A DNA stretch of 64,000 nucleotides from Orobanche coerulescens. Taxonomy: Eukaryota; Streptophyta; Magnoliopsida; Lamiales; Orobanchaceae. Location: NCBI GenBank assembly GCA_033398695.1, contig CM065809.1, positions 177,186,501 through 177,250,500 of the forward strand, read 5' to 3'. Shown in pieces: positions 1-12,353 of the stretch. The notes beneath the pieces are model-generated. The model worked only from the letters and a program-made list of their open reading frames with translations, did not search any database and had not been told where the DNA came from. The number at the start of each line of letters is the position of its first letter. The first letter of the stretch is position 1. The position numbers and the translations under genes were made by a program.

Positions 1-246
1 AAAAATAGAAGATTATTAAAAGCAAACAACAATAATCTAAATGGTCCCACAACTCAATATTTTCCTCCGCAAAAAAACTCTCCTTATCTCTCTGCAAAAA
101 AACTCTCCCGTCGTGAAACCCTTCGCCGGCCAGAAAATGTCGAACTCCGACTACCACAGAGAATCTGAAGACGCCAGAAGTTCCGCTAGTGACACTCCAT
201 CTGAAGAGGAATTCGTCAATGACCCGCCAGTTAGTGTATTTTCATT

Positions 247-513
247 CACACACGATCGTGCCACGACGGTTGTTCATCGTCCCACGATGGTGCTGAAAAA
301 GATGACACCATCGTGTACACGATGGTCTTTCGTGGGCACGATGGTTTACACACGACAGTCGTCGATCGTGTGTGTCGTCGTGTGCTAGAAGACCAAAGGC
401 TCCTGCCCTGCACACGATGGCATGCACACGATCGACGCCCGTCGTGTGAACCGTCGTATGGCACACGATGGTCTTCACACGACGGGCATCGATCGTGTGC
501 CTGCCATTGTGTG
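247..513. repeat. CACGATCGTG-type motif array inside intron 1 of the Ulp1 gene
   Basis: The intron 230-587 is almost filled by variants of a short self-complementary word: CACGATCGTG, CACACGATGG, CCATCGTG, GTCGTGTG and CATCGATCGTG. Copies occur in both orientations at irregular 10-30 bp spacing. The flanking exons are free of it, so the array is confined to the non-coding part. Several ORFs read through it only because the motif lacks stop codons. Confidence 0.85.
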
Positions 514-2146
514 CAAGCCAGATTTTTTTTTTTTTGTTCTCTTAAGCATTTTATCATATTCTTATGAGTTGTATGTCTATATTGCAGACTGGTTGCGTAT
601 GGAAGAGACCTACATTGCGTTTTGTTACACGTCAAGTGAATCTTTACATACGGGAGGCGGTATTTAAAGAGATCATTGAGACACTAAGAACTATGGGCCG
701 CAATTCCGCAGTTGCTGATCGAGCTATCGAGAGCTTGACCGAGGGGGTCCTGGGACGCTTGATTAAAGTTAGGAGAAATGGGAGTTCAAATACTGCCCTA
801 CATCACTTGACTGCCCGTCAATTGGAGGGTGATCAAATCCCCCCGGATGAGTCGTGGTTCCAGATTTGCGGAAGGACCATTCGTTTTACGGCCCGTGATT
901 TTGCCATGATCACTGGACTCCATTTTGGAAACTCTACCTTCCATCCACAGGACGACCATCTCCTTCCGTCTGACGGTATTTTCCACAGAATACTCCATGG
1001 CAAAAATATTAAGGTTAGTGTTCTGCGGAAGAGGTTCAATGCTCGAGATTTTGGTAGAGACATAAGAGATTATGTGAAGGTTGCTAATTTGCTTATATAC
1101 TACTACTTTATCCTATGCCGTGACGACATGATGGTCGAGACATGGGCATGGGCATTAGTTGAGGATTTCGAGCAGTGGGATATGTTTCCTTGGGGTTCTT
1201 ATGCCTTTGGGGTTTTATCTTACTACATAGGCAACGTTGCCATGAAGGAGGGACAAGATCACAAGGACCATCACTTCTATGGTCCTGTTTGGGCTTTACA
1301 GATATGGTCGTATGAGATGATTCCTTCATTGGGAGCATTGTGTGGTATTCGAGATAAATTTGTCCAAGTCCCCCGGTGTTTGATGTGGACTACGAGGAAG
1401 ATGTTTTGTGATTTCACTCATTTCTTCGACGATAAGGTACATAAATTTGTAAACATATTTTCTCCTGACTTCATCTCTTCAACGTTATGTGATTGCCCAT
1501 CTAATGGTATGCTTTAATGACTAATTTTGCAGCACAGAGTACTTCCCTCTTTACCGTATCTGGAGGAGGATGAGGCTGAGTACTACTACCTGAGCTTTGA
1601 GAATGGCTCGCCATATGACATTAAGTTCATTAAGCCTGTAAGAATAGCTGTGAAGAACAAGGAGAATGAGCCTGCGCCGATCCCGAGAAAGAAAGTTATG
1701 GATAGGTTGAAGAAGGCTGCTGGGAAATTGATTACATATGAGTCGGCACATAAAGTGTCGAAGCGACGCCGGCAGAGTACCCCACCAGTAGATGGTGCAG
1801 AGACATCGGACCGGGAGAGGCAGCCAGAGAGGGTGTGTGGTGTCCACGGACTTCCTTGTCCGGACCACACCCAGGACACGAGCAGGGATGAGTACTTCGA
1901 TCACCGTTTGAAGGCGATCTTGTACGACGATTCTGAGTCCGGATTTATTGCTCGAGTTTCTCGCCGGGTGCTTTCTGGGATCGTGGATTTCTTCGGACCT
2001 ATGCATAGACGTTCTAGGAGCCCGGTGCACTACTCAGCTGGGAGCCATGAACGGTTTCCCAATAGGCCTCGTCATTCTGCATCTGTTAGCAGCGCCCAGC
2101 GGAGGATTCCTGACCCTCCACGTCACTCAGTCTCTGGTGCAACCCA

Positions 2147-2292
2147 CAGTCACCATTCTCAGCGTCAGCCTAGTCATCATTCTCAGCGTCAGCCTAGTCA
2201 CCATTCTCAGCGTCCGCCTACCCACCATTCTGAGGTCCAGCACAGTCACCATTCTGAGATCCAGCACAGTCACCATTCTCAAATTCATCATT
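2147..2292 (+). repeat. 24-bp in-frame coding repeat (HHSQRQPS) in the Ulp1 gene linker
   Basis: About six tandem 24-bp units in exon 3 encode an eight-residue His/Ser/Gln-rich repeat (HHSQRQPS, drifting to HHSEVQHS and HHSEIQHS). The unit length is a multiple of three, so the frame is kept. It sits between the DUF1985 part and the protease part and is probably disordered or metal-binding; this role is inference only. Confidence 0.8.
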
Positions 2293-3784
2293 CTTTTGAG
2301 CGGAGTCAACAGCCCCTTGATTACGAGCATCAGTATGAGCCATTTGAGGTGCCTTTTCAGCAGTATGGGACGATGTTCGACTGGTTTCAGGACGAGCATC
2401 ATTATAGTGCGATGTTTCGATGTGAGGGTGGTAGTCCTGAGCAGCAGCCTCCATTTCAGATCGAGCAGCCAATTTTTGAGATCGAGCAGCCGGTTGTACA
2501 GCTCTCTGATCGTTATAGTTGTGAGAGGGATGCTGAGGGTGATGAAGATGGTGAGAGTGCCGGAACGCAACATTTGGGTGAGCGTAGTCTTCCATCGCGA
2601 GTGAGTCGACCATCTGCTGCTGTTCGGGAGCCTTTTGTGGTTGCGCCTCCAAGTGATAGCGAGGCTCTGAAGAAGTTGTACCTACACTTTAGGAGGGAGC
2701 AGCCACGTGATGCTATTGTCCGGTGTTTGGAGACTGGGCATGCTCTCACCCAGGCGTTATTTGACCGGATAGAGCCTAGCCGTGAAGACTTTGATGCCGA
2801 GGTGATAGACTGTTATGTGCTTGCGACTCGAGCGAGGCTTCAGAGGGGAGTCCGTAGTGTTGGTGTCGGTAGAGTTGGCACTGTACTTGCCGGCTCCCAA
2901 TTTTATGTAAGTTCTATAACCTACTCGCTTGTATATCATTGGTGTGATGTGAATCTTTTTTTAATTTTGTGGTTTGGCCTTTTGTAGTTAGTTTTGGCCA
3001 ACGAGTTTGCAAGACTCCATCCGGATGATCCACTTTGGTATCAAGGTGACAAGGAAGCCGGTTTACAAGGATTGGAAAATTCCTAAATGTATCGAGGACT
3101 ACATGACAGGTTTTGATATACCACATGCGGTTCCATGGTTAAATTGCAACGAAGTAAGTTTGAAATTTATATTTATAAATGATTCACTATGCTTGATGTG
3201 ATGATCTTATATGATTACATATTTTGTTTCAACAGATCATTGCCATTTGTTGCCTCGACCAGAGCCATTGGGTGATTATCAAGATTGACATCATAACATG
3301 GACCGCGGAGTTGTACGATTCCTTGTCACACCACCACGAAGATGGTCGATACCGATTCAACCAACTGCGACCGATTATGCGTCTGATGCCTGTGTGCTAG
3401 CTCAATCCTGGTATTGGCTGAACAACTAATCGAAGAAGAAGTATGACACGGAGATGAGTTTCAAAATTATGCCACGAGAGCTACAGTTCATACAAAACGA
3501 CAATCACAGTTGTGGCCCCTTCGCGTGCATGTACTTGGATCGACTCGTCTCTGCAAACCCATGAGCAAGGCACCAAATCAAGGAACTTAATGAGAAATAT
3601 ATTAAGAAATATCGATATGGTTTAGCTGCTAAAATCTTTATATTGTCTTTAGACATGTAAAATGGTTTATGGTGTGTTGTGTTGTGGCAAGATTAATGTG
3701 TCGTGTTGTTAAATATTTATGTTGTATTTAGACAGTTTTGGCAATATGAATGTGTCGTGTTGTTACATCTTTATATTTTGGCTC

Positions 3785-4076
3785 TGTGTTACACACGATG
3801 GATGAACAAGATCGTGGCCATCGTGGGTCACGATCGTGTTGTGTTGTTAAATCTTTATGTTTTGACTTTGTGTTACACACGATGGATGCACACGATCGTG
3901 GCCATCGTGGGTCACGATCGTGTGCAACCTGCCCACGGTCATGGGTTGATGCTGTCGTGTGCACACGATGGCTGCCATGACCGTGTGCACACGACCGTGG
4001 GTCCCATCGTGGGCACGGTCGTGCACACGATCGTGTGTCCCATCGTGGGCACGACCGTGTGTCCCATCGTGCGCAT
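3785..4076. repeat. CACGATCGTG-type motif array downstream of the Ulp1 gene
   Basis: Starting 125 bp after the last Ulp1 stop, the motif recurs many times as CACGATCGTG, CACGACCGTG, CACGATGG and CCATCGTGGG. The first part is a duplicated unit of about 105 bp (the phrase TTGTGTTACACACGATGGATG occurs near 3783 and 3869). Confidence 0.85.
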
Positions 4077-4079
4077 ATA

Positions 4080-5310
4080 AACTTTTGGTATTTTTGCCAA
4101 TTTGATTTATTGTGTTATCTAGAAGGATGTTTTGTGATTCAAAAATTGCTTGTTCAAACATTAATTACTATATAGCTTCTTATGCAAACTCGTATTTGTC
4201 ATTTCGTTGTAATTCATTAGTATATGAGATATTTCATCCAGATGATAAACTTATCCGTACGAACTAATACACTGAGAATAGATAGACTACACATGATATG
4301 CAATATATTATATTAATTCAATCAATAACTTTTTAAATAAGTGTATCGTTAACAAATAATTGTTAATATATAAGTAACACCTAAATTGACGAGTGATTTG
4401 AGAAATTGGTGAAAATTTTTGATGTTCTTGTGCACACGATCATGTGTCCCATCGTGGGAAAGACCGTGTGTCCCATCGTGTGCATATAAACTTTTGTTAT
4501 TTTTGTCAATTTGATTTATTGTGTTATCTAGAAGGATGTTTTGTGATTCAAAAATTGCTTGTTCAAACATTAATTACTATATAGCTTCTTATACAAACTC
4601 GTATTTGTCATTTCGTTGTAATTCATTAGTATATGAGATATTTCATCCAGATGATGAACTTATCCGTACGAACTAATACACTGAGAACAGATAGACTACA
4701 CATGATATGCCATATATTATGTTAATTCAATCAATAACTTTTTAAATAAGTGTATCGTTAACAAATACTTGTTAATATATAAGTAACAACACCTAAATTG
4801 ACGAGTAATTTGAGAAATTGGTGAAAATTTTTGATGTTCTTGTCCACACGACCGTGTGTCCCATCGTGGGCATGACCGTGTGTCCCATCGTGTGCATATA
4901 AACTTTTGATATTTTTGCCAATTTGATTTATTGTGTTATCTAGAAGGATGTTTTGTGATTCAAAAATTGTTTGTTCAAACATTAATTACTATATAGCTTC
5001 TTATACAAACTCGTATTTGTCATTTCGTTCTAATTCATTAGTATATGAGATATTTCATCCAGATGATGAACTTATCCGTACGAACTAATACATTGAGAAC
5101 AGATAGACTACACATGATATGTAATATATTATGTTAATTCAATCAATAACTTTTTAAATAAGTATATCGTTAACAAATACTTGTTAATATATAAGTAACA
5201 ACACCTAAATTGACGAGTAATTTGAGAAATTGGTGAAAATTTTTGATGTTCTTGTGCACACGATCGTGTGTTCCATCGTGGACACGACCGTGTGTCCCAT
5301 CGTGTGCATG
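4080..5310. repeat. about 410-bp tandem repeat, three copies, each ending in the motif array
   Basis: Three head-to-tail copies start near 4080, 4490 and 4901, with periods of about 409 and 412 bp measured at TTTGATTTAT (4101, 4510, 4922). Each has an AT-rich body of about 350 bp and a 50-bp block of CACGATCGTG/CCATCGTG motifs. The repeated minus-strand ORFs starting MFEQ are by-products of the repeat, not genes. The array lies between the Ulp1 gene and the inserted LTR-A. Confidence 0.85.
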
Positions 5311-5400
5311 CGTGGATACAGTGCCAATTTGACACTATAGACACCGTGACACCTGGTTGCCAACGTGTCACACGATCAGAGCACACGATCGTGCCCATCG

Positions 5401-7716
5401 TGTAACACCCCAAACTAGGCGGATATTACAGTGCCGTGGATCCCTGACTGGGACCCACCACGCAAATGAAAATGAAAGAATTACACAGGATAAATGTAGT
5501 ACCGAACTACATTACAACAGTAATTACTCCGATGAGGAGTTTAATTACAACACACCAGGACAATACCGAATACTAGTGTATTTTATATGAAGATAAAATA
5601 CACAACACTGAATGAAACGGAGTATCCAAATGAAAATCTACAGCGGAAGATAAGTGACAATAATATGAATAACTGAACGATCGGGGGGCCCTACTAGTAT
5701 CACTGGGACTCCTCGACGTCAGCGTGTTCTTCCCGTGCTTTTGCCTTGCCAAGACCTGAAAAACAAAATCCCCAAACGGGCCGGGCCATACGTAACAACA
5801 ATCCTCAAGGGTTGAAAATACACAATCATGATTTAATCAAGTTATGAAATATCCTTAGTTATGAGTTACGCAAGAGGGGTATCATAGTACGCCCGTAGTG
5901 TTCTCGTGCAAGTGTACAAGACGGATGTCCGACACACCCGTCCTTGTACCTAATTAGTCTCACGGAGGTAAACGCTACCGTGTGCACACCCAATGTATCA
6001 CTCCCAATACATGGCCATCATGTGCCCGACTAAAAATTCCACACATCCGCACCCGCCACGCAATATGAACCCGGAAGGTCATATGAACGAATGACCATAA
6101 TGAATATCAATGAATAATAATAACTCGACAACGTTAAGAATGACTTACCGAGATGAAAGGGATAATAAAGTGATTGATAGTTTCAATGAAATGATTGGAA
6201 CCGCCGTCCTCGTTAATGAAGTGATTATTCGACAATTACAAGTCTCAATATGATTAATACAATGATGAATGAGTTATAATTATGAATGATCAACAACAAA
6301 AGGAATGAATATTCTTTTAACCGAGTAAGAATCAACTTACACAATACCTGACAATTATCCTTCCACGAACGACGCCCTAATTGAGATATCGGTCGCTCGA
6401 ACAACCTTGAATTATACAATATCCAACAACCCGCTCAATATACGAATCAAACACGAATATAACGAACTCAAAACGCCGATACGATTAAACTAAATCCATC
6501 GAGGCATTAAATCAAACACGCTATGCCAAACTCCGATTGTTTACAATCAAACCTCAATATACCAATATCAAATCCCCAAGAAGTGTTTCAAACCAACAAA
6601 ACATCTTCAATATGATTAATAATCCAAGACGAATATCCGAAAACGTGATTACAACGACAATTAATCGAAAACCCCCAATTTCAACTCGATATTCAAAGTG
6701 TTCTTGAATAATCCCTCAATAATCCAATGAATCCTTATACAAACTCATAATCATATACATATCCCTTCATATAACATGATTATAACGTCCAAAACATCAT
6801 ATCTCAACATAGAATCGAAATCCAAGGTGTTGAAGAAATTACCTCTTGAAGATCCAACCACTTCGATCCGAAGAACACGAGTTTAATCGAGTATCCAAGC
6901 TTCCCAAATGATTGAAGGTGATGAAAATACACACTCAAATGATAATTGTTGAAGAAATCTCTCCTCAAGACCCTCTCGCGTATGAAGGTGAAAGAATGAA
7001 GAAATGAGTGAAATGCTAAAAAAACGAAATTATAGGGTTGGTATCGTCTGGACACGGCCTGCGCTAATCGGCACGGCGCGCGCGCGCAATCGCCGGCAGG
7101 GACTCGACCGTGTCCTCGCTTGAAACGGTCGCGCGCGGAGGGGCCTTCCGATAGTGACTCCGTCCGACAATGACTTCAAGATGACTCGACCGTGTCCTGG
7201 AACACGGCCGGCCCGGGCGCGGTTCTGGCTTATCCGGAAGAGTTTGACTCGACCGTGCTAGACGACACGGTCGAGTCCTGTGGGCAGAGACTTCGGCATT
7301 TCCGGACGAGTACGGCACGGGCCGTGTCGGACGACACGGCCGAGTTCGGTCGGTAGTGATCGGCCAATAACTGAAAAATGAGCGGGTGAGCTAAAACGAC
7401 CATAACTATCTCGTCCGGACTCCGATTGACTCACCGTTTGAACCATTGGAAAGTTAACTCGATGCTCTATGATATTGCAAAGATTCAGAATTTTTGGAGT
7501 TACCAAAAATTAATGGTGTTCTAAAAAAGTCGAACTCATATGCGGAAAGTTGAACAATGGACAATAACGATACACAACTCGAAGTTTCTCCGAACGGTGA
7601 ACACGGGTGAATGAACATGATTGATGAATGATTATAAATGAGTGAAAATCCATTGAGTGACAATCACCGAATGAAATTACTGAATGATAATGACTGAATT
7701 ACAACCGGGTATTACA
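5401..7716 (-). repeat. LTR-A, 3' LTR (minus sense)
   Basis: 2316 bp, matching 12370-14706 over its full length apart from scattered short indels and substitutions. It begins TGTAACACCCC and ends GGTATTACA. It contains the dyad motif array and TATA-like box described separately. Confidence 0.92.
7028..7345 (-). promoter_or_regulatory. LTR-A dyad array (7050-7345) directly upstream of a TATA-like box (7028-7035)
   Basis: In minus sense, a GC-rich block holds repeated pairs of CTCGACCGTGTC and its complement GACACGGTCGAG, with short spacers. Immediately after it comes CTATAATT, then AT-rich sequence. The position, about 370-690 bp into the LTR and just before a TATA-like word, fits the end of U3. 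The other LTR has the same layout (14013-14345). Confidence 0.6.
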
Positions 7717-7747
7717 TACACTTCTTAAAAGAGTTTCGTCCCCGAAA

Positions 7748-8373
7748 CTAAGGGTCAAACAACTCGGGATAACTCTCCCGCATACCATCCTCGGTTTCCC
7801 AAGTAGCCTCTTCGACTCCGTGTCTAGACCACTGAATCTTGACCAAAGGAATCGCCTTATTCCTCAACTGTTTGATTTGCCTCTCGAACACTTGTATGGG
7901 ACGCTCCTCATACAATGATCATCTGCGATCTCGATTTCGTCGAACTGAAGTATGTGACCCGGATCGGCAACATACTTCCGCAATTGCGAGACGTGCAGTA
8001 CATTATGAATTTGGCTCAACGCCAGAGGTAAAGCCGAACGGTAAGCTAACTCGCCTATTCGATCCAGAATATCAAACGATCCAATGAATCTCGGACTCAA
8101 TTTCCCCCGTTTTCCGAAATGGAAGATACCTTGACTCGGGGATACCTTGACCAAAACGTGGCCACCCATCTCGAACTCTAGTGGTCGACGATTATCTGCA
8201 TATAATTTCTGTCGACTCTGAGCAGTCAATAGACGACTCCTGATCAAAGCTACCTTCTCCCGGGCGGCTATAAGTATATCGGGCTCGGTGCCGATTGACT
8301 CTGATGGGTCGTCCCAACACAAGGGAGATCGACAACGACGACCGTACCAGGCCTCGTAAGGTGCTATCTTCAT
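7748..8373 (-). pseudogene. Integrase C-terminus and chromodomain of LTR-A element
   Basis: The minus-strand frame at 8373-7864 begins YEAWYGRRCRSPLCW and continues through the integrase C-terminal GPF-like region (LSPRFIGSFDILDRIGELAY). After a frame change near 7915 it continues as a chromodomain (PLVKIQWSRHGVEEATWE), ending at the stop 7748-7750. The chromodomain targets integration to chromatin in chromoviruses. The frameshift separates it from the integrase. Confidence 0.85.
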
Positions 8374-8439
8374 CGCAGCATGCCAACTAAACTGTACGTG
8401 GACTCAAACAACAGTAATTGGGCTTCCCAATCGTCTACT

Positions 8440-8785
8440 AATCGAGGACGCATGCCCTCAATATGTCCTCTAATGTCTGAATAGTTCTCTCTGATTGTCC
8501 GTCGGACTAAGGATGAAAGGCAATACTGAGATTAAGCTGAGTTCCCATAGCACGATGAACTGATTTCCAAAAATGGGAAACAAATCGTCCGTCACGATCG
8601 GAAACGATACTCTTAGGAGTACCGTGCAGTCTCACTATCTCCTTGATGAACAACTGAGCCAGTCTCTCAGGACCCCACATATCCTTGATCTCAAGGAAAT
8701 GAGTTGATTTAGTTAAGCGGTCCACAATCACCCAGATCGCATTCATGCCACGACGACTCGTCGACAAACTCGTGATGAAATCCAT
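8440..8785 (-). pseudogene. Integrase catalytic core of LTR-A element
   Basis: The frame 8785-8507 contains WVIVDRLTKSTHF (first Asp) and IVSDRDGRFVSHFW (second Asp). Past a stop, GQSERTIQTLED supplies the Glu-containing segment, so the D,D-35-E residues are all recognisable. The stop in the SAFHP-S segment and frame breaks on both sides show decay. Confidence 0.85.
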
Positions 8786-8827
8786 AGAAATGTCTTCCCA
8801 CTTCCACTCCGGAATAGGGAGAGGTTT

Positions 8828-9562
8828 TCAGCATACCACTTGTCGCCGATGTTCAATCTTAACTTGTTGACAGTTAAGCATCTCGAAACAAATTCTCGCG
8901 ACTTCTCGCTTCATATTACTCCACCAGAATTTTGTTTCAAGTCCTTGTACATCTTGTCGGACCGGATGAATGTAATAAGAGGTAGCATGAGCTTCTCTCA
9001 AAATAGAGTTTTTCAACTCGTCATTCGCCGGTACGCACAACCGGTTCTTAAACCTCAAAAGTCCATCCTCGTGGACCACGAATCCAGGGGCTTTCCCCTG
9101 AGCCATATCTTCACGGATGCGCAACAATGAAGGGTCTAAACTCTGATTCTCTCTGATTACCTCCTCAATTGACGATGAAATCTCTAACATACAAAGCTGT
9201 CCCTGAACTCGCCGGCTGCACTCGATCTCGGGTCTAAGGAATTCCTGTTGAAGCTCCTTCTGAACTGTTAAACGAGCAAGCATCTGCTCTTGAACGGACT
9301 TACGACTCAAGGCGTCGGCGACAACGTTCGCCTTGCCCGGGTGGTAAAGGATCTCGATATCAAAATCTTTGATTAGTTCCAACCACCGCCTCTCTCGCAT
9401 ATTTAACTCCTTGTGAGTAAATATATACTTCAACTCTTGTGATTGGTGAAGATCTGACAGGTGATGCCATAAAGGTAACGACGCCAAATTTCCAACGCGA
9501 AAACCACGGTTGCTAGCTCCGGCCGTGGGTTGGATAATTAACCAGCTAATCCGAGGAAACAT
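8828..9562 (-). pseudogene. RNase H end and integrase zinc-finger region of LTR-A element
   Basis: The minus-strand ORF shows the end of the Ty3 RNase H (FTHKELNMRERRWLEL, then LYHPGKANVVADALSRK) followed by the H2C2-type integrase N-terminus (LREAHATSYYIHP, ending CFEMLNCQQVK). The usual ...HPG..K...D.K..FWW... spacing is kept. One Cys-X2-Cys of the finger reads CFEMLNC, so the zinc site may be altered. Confidence 0.85.
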
Positions 9563-9589
9563 CGGATTTACTTAATATCTTTCGGAGGT

Positions 9590-10280
9590 TGCCAATCTTG
9601 GATAGTCTCCGACTTCTGAGGGTCGACACGAACTCTGTCAGATGAAATTACATGCCCGAGAAAGTCACTTCGGACCTCTAGAACTCACATTTGGAAAACT
9701 TTCCATAAAGTTGCTCTCGTCTCAACACGTCGAGGACCTGATGAAGATGAACCTCGTGTTCCTCTCGTCTACGAGAATAAATCAAAATGTCGTCGATGAA
9801 GACAACAACAAACTGATCCAAAAAGTCGATGAAAACCCGATTCATTAACTCCATGAATACCGCAGGTGCAATAGTTAGCCCGAACGGCATAACTACGAAC
9901 TCATAATGACCATAGCGTGTACGAAACGCTGTCCTCGCGATATCCGACTCTCGAATCCGCAACTGGTGATATCCAGATCTTAAGTCGATCCCGAAAATAC
10001 CGAGGTTTCGAAGTTGATCTAAAAGATCAACAATACGGGGTAAGGGATACTACTCTTGATCATCACCCTGTTCAACTCCTGGTAATTAATACACACACGA
10101 GACGAGCCATCCTTCTCCTTGACAGATCACACTGGTGCTCCTCACGGGGACGCAATCGGTCGGAGATAACCTTTCTCGAACTGCTCCTCAAGTTGAATCT
10201 TCAACTCCTGCATTCTGGTCGGGGCCATCCAATACGGTGCCTTCGATAAAGGGGACGTACCAGCTCCAACTCACTCCTGA
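9590..10280 (-). pseudogene. Reverse transcriptase of LTR-A element
   Basis: Frame 9962-9678 contains [21 protein letters not shown] and the polymerase box FIDDILIYS. Upstream, the finger region ([33 protein letters not shown]) is present with stops and frame changes between 10020 and 10250. The YxDD-type box is FIDD, usual for the Ty3 group. Confidence 0.85.
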
Positions 10281-10335
10281 ATTCCCCTACTCTATGTGAA
10301 GGCAACCAGATAACTCTTCTGGAAATACATCGTCA

Positions 10336-10780
10336 ATCGATGACAATGATACCACGAATGATTGAACATTTCAATTGCCCTAGAATGGTCAGTCGATAAA
10401 AAGAGATACCAATAATGATTGAACAACTCGATTACCTTACAAAGGCCAATCGATGAAGATGATACAATGAATGTTTGAATAACTCGATTGCCTTTGAAAG
10501 GCGAATCGATGAAAATGATACAATGAATGATTGAATAACTCGATTGCCTTAGAAAGGCCAATCGATGAAAATGATACAATGAATGATTGAATGACTCGAT
10601 TGTCTTAGAAAAGCCAATCGATGGAAATGATACAAGGAATGATTGAATAACTCGATTGCCTTAGAAAGGCCAATCGATGAAAATGATACAATGAATGATT
10701 GAATGACTCGATTGTCTTAGAAAAGCCAATCGATGAAAATGATACAATGAATAATTGGATAGTTCGATTGCGGAATTTCT
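10336..10780. repeat. 56-bp tandem repeat, nearly eight copies
   Basis: Contiguous 56-bp units built around GATACAATGAATGATTGA...CTCGATTGCC...GGCCAATC occur about 7.8 times. Copies are slightly diverged at the left and nearly identical in the middle. The unit is not a multiple of three, so it breaks every frame. It lies between the protease and RT coding parts of the LTR-A element and must have expanded after or during its decay. Confidence 0.9.
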
Positions 10781-10839
10781 CTACTTTCGTCATAATAATA
10801 CTTCTTCTGGAACAACGGGGATTACTTCCCTGAAGCACA

Positions 10840-11830
10840 CATTCGACAACCAACGACGGAAAGATAGCGACCAAACGCTAACAAACACTGAGGATAGTAT
10901 CAAGACGATCAAACCAACTAATACCGAAAATTACATCGTCCTAAGATAAATTCACCACGATTAGATCCATCAACCAATCGCGGTCATTAAGCTTAATTCG
11001 GTATGATTCCGAAAATTCTTCCATCGTCAGGTAGACCGATGGTATGAGGTCCACAAGCAATAGGACTATCCCGAAATAAGTCTATTCAAGCATGATTCGA
11101 AAATGAATGAATGTGGTGTACCAGCATCAAAAGGTACACACAAGTTGAAATAAAATTACGAGTATACCTGAAATCATTCGGGCCACCGGATCCTCGAACC
11201 TCTTCATCATATGAATCTGGGACTTGCCGGTCCCCGAACCGGACGCTCTCGTCTGATAAATACGAGCTCCAACTCTATTTGCTTCCATTGTCTTAAACGA
11301 CGATGACAAAGCAGTCTGATTCTGAAACGCTGGTTGCTTCGGGGCCTGAGATGCCGCCGGAGCCGACTTGGAGTCCCTTCGGCAAAAACGGGCCCTATGC
11401 CCAGCAATTCCTGCTTATGGCACGTGATACCGCTGACATTTGGTGCTGAAATGACCGTTTCTTCACGCTGAAACAGTGACGGCCGAATCGCCGCCGGGAT
11501 CGAGATCCCGCACAACTATGCACCGTAGGGGTCGCTCGAAACGATAGGACTCACACGAGGCTTCTTGAAGGTTGGTGACCGCCTTCGATTGATTACGCTG
11601 TTGATTTCTTGCCGACAAATGAAGGTTGTTGTTCAAGACTTTCCTTAGCACTGGCTCATACGGAGAGTTCTCTCGATTAATCCGGTCAGTGGCGCAATGA
11701 TGATTGAGCAATCGCACATGGGTCATCATGGCCTCGCATAAAAGTGAGTGGATCAACCCGAACATCTTCTCGATCGAGCCGAGTCCTGGCACGATTTCCC
11801 GGCCAGTGATTATTTATCGGGTTTCGCCCG
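10840..11830 (-). pseudogene. Degraded gag and protease region of LTR-A element
   Basis: Around 10990-10880 the minus strand reads a broken Ty3 aspartic-protease C-terminus (DLIVVNLS, stop, DDVIFGISWF, resembling the DVILGMDWL motif). From 11100 to 11830 short minus-strand frames contain fragments of a gag-like protein with a damaged zinc-knuckle stretch near 11380-11450 (HFSTKCQRYH). No continuous frame remains. The assignment rests on position between the primer site and RT plus these weak motifs. Confidence 0.5.
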
Positions 11831-12353
11831 CACTGCGCCTCTTCTCGTGCATCCCCTGACAGCTCTCTCCATACGGAAGTAGGAAGGTCGCATAATGATT
11901 ATATTTCCCGCATGATTATCACGTTATGATTACGTCATGAGATGATGAAAATGAGTATACATGCTCTAACTTAGTGATTATATGAATGATTTGCTGAAGT
12001 GACATGATTATCTGATGAAATTCTTGAAATGATTATTTTTAATAACTTAACAAGATTAATAATATGATCATCCATATCGACAACTGAGTAATGAAATGAA
12101 TTAAGTGATTAATGAGTTAACATGATCGTCCTAATCACAATGAATGATGATGTTTGAGGATTGTTAAATGATGAATGATGAATGAATGACTATTGCCAGA
12201 AATTATACCATGGCGTTAGAAATCTTACAGTTCTTCCGGTCTGATTGGCTCGGCATTTGCACAGGTCACACGTGACACGAAAGTCCAATGATACTAGTCT
12301 GATGACGATGATTTCAAATGAGACATGACTCGGAAGGTAGTATTCAAAACCAC

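Larger units (their letters stand above)
137..3660 (+). pseudogene. DUF1985 and Ulp1/C48 cysteine protease fusion, transposon-borne, frameshifted
   Basis: Five exons can be read: 137-229, 588-1436, 1533-2906, 2988-3153 and 3236-3660, all with GT-AG borders. The first three joins are in phase 0. Exon 2 carries the DUF1985-like region (WFQICGRTIRF, FAMITGL, FPWGSYAFGVL). Exon 3 is a long charged linker with His-Ser repeats. Exons 4-5 carry the Ulp1 C48 fold: the His of SHWVI at 3266, the Asp of LYDS at 3317, the Gln of IQND at 3493 and the Cys of HSCGPF at 3511. SUMO or ubiquitin-like deconjugation is the family activity. Exon 4 is one base out of phase. In exon 5 a TAG at 3398 and a frame change separate the His/Asp half from the Gln/Cys half, and that second frame has a further stop at about 3428. 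This is either a decaying copy or one with consensus errors. Confidence 0.8.

Noticed and set aside
246..635. Overlapping ORFs through the first motif array
   Set aside because: The motif has few stop codons, so several frames stay open; the interval is an intron between two in-phase exons.
4349..5413. Repeated minus-strand ORFs beginning MFEQ
   Set aside because: They are the same frame in three copies of a 410-bp tandem repeat, end in motif-array sequence and show no codon pattern or homology.
10336..10780. CRISPR-like array
   Set aside because: The 56-bp units are contiguous with no spacers, in a plant retrotransposon.
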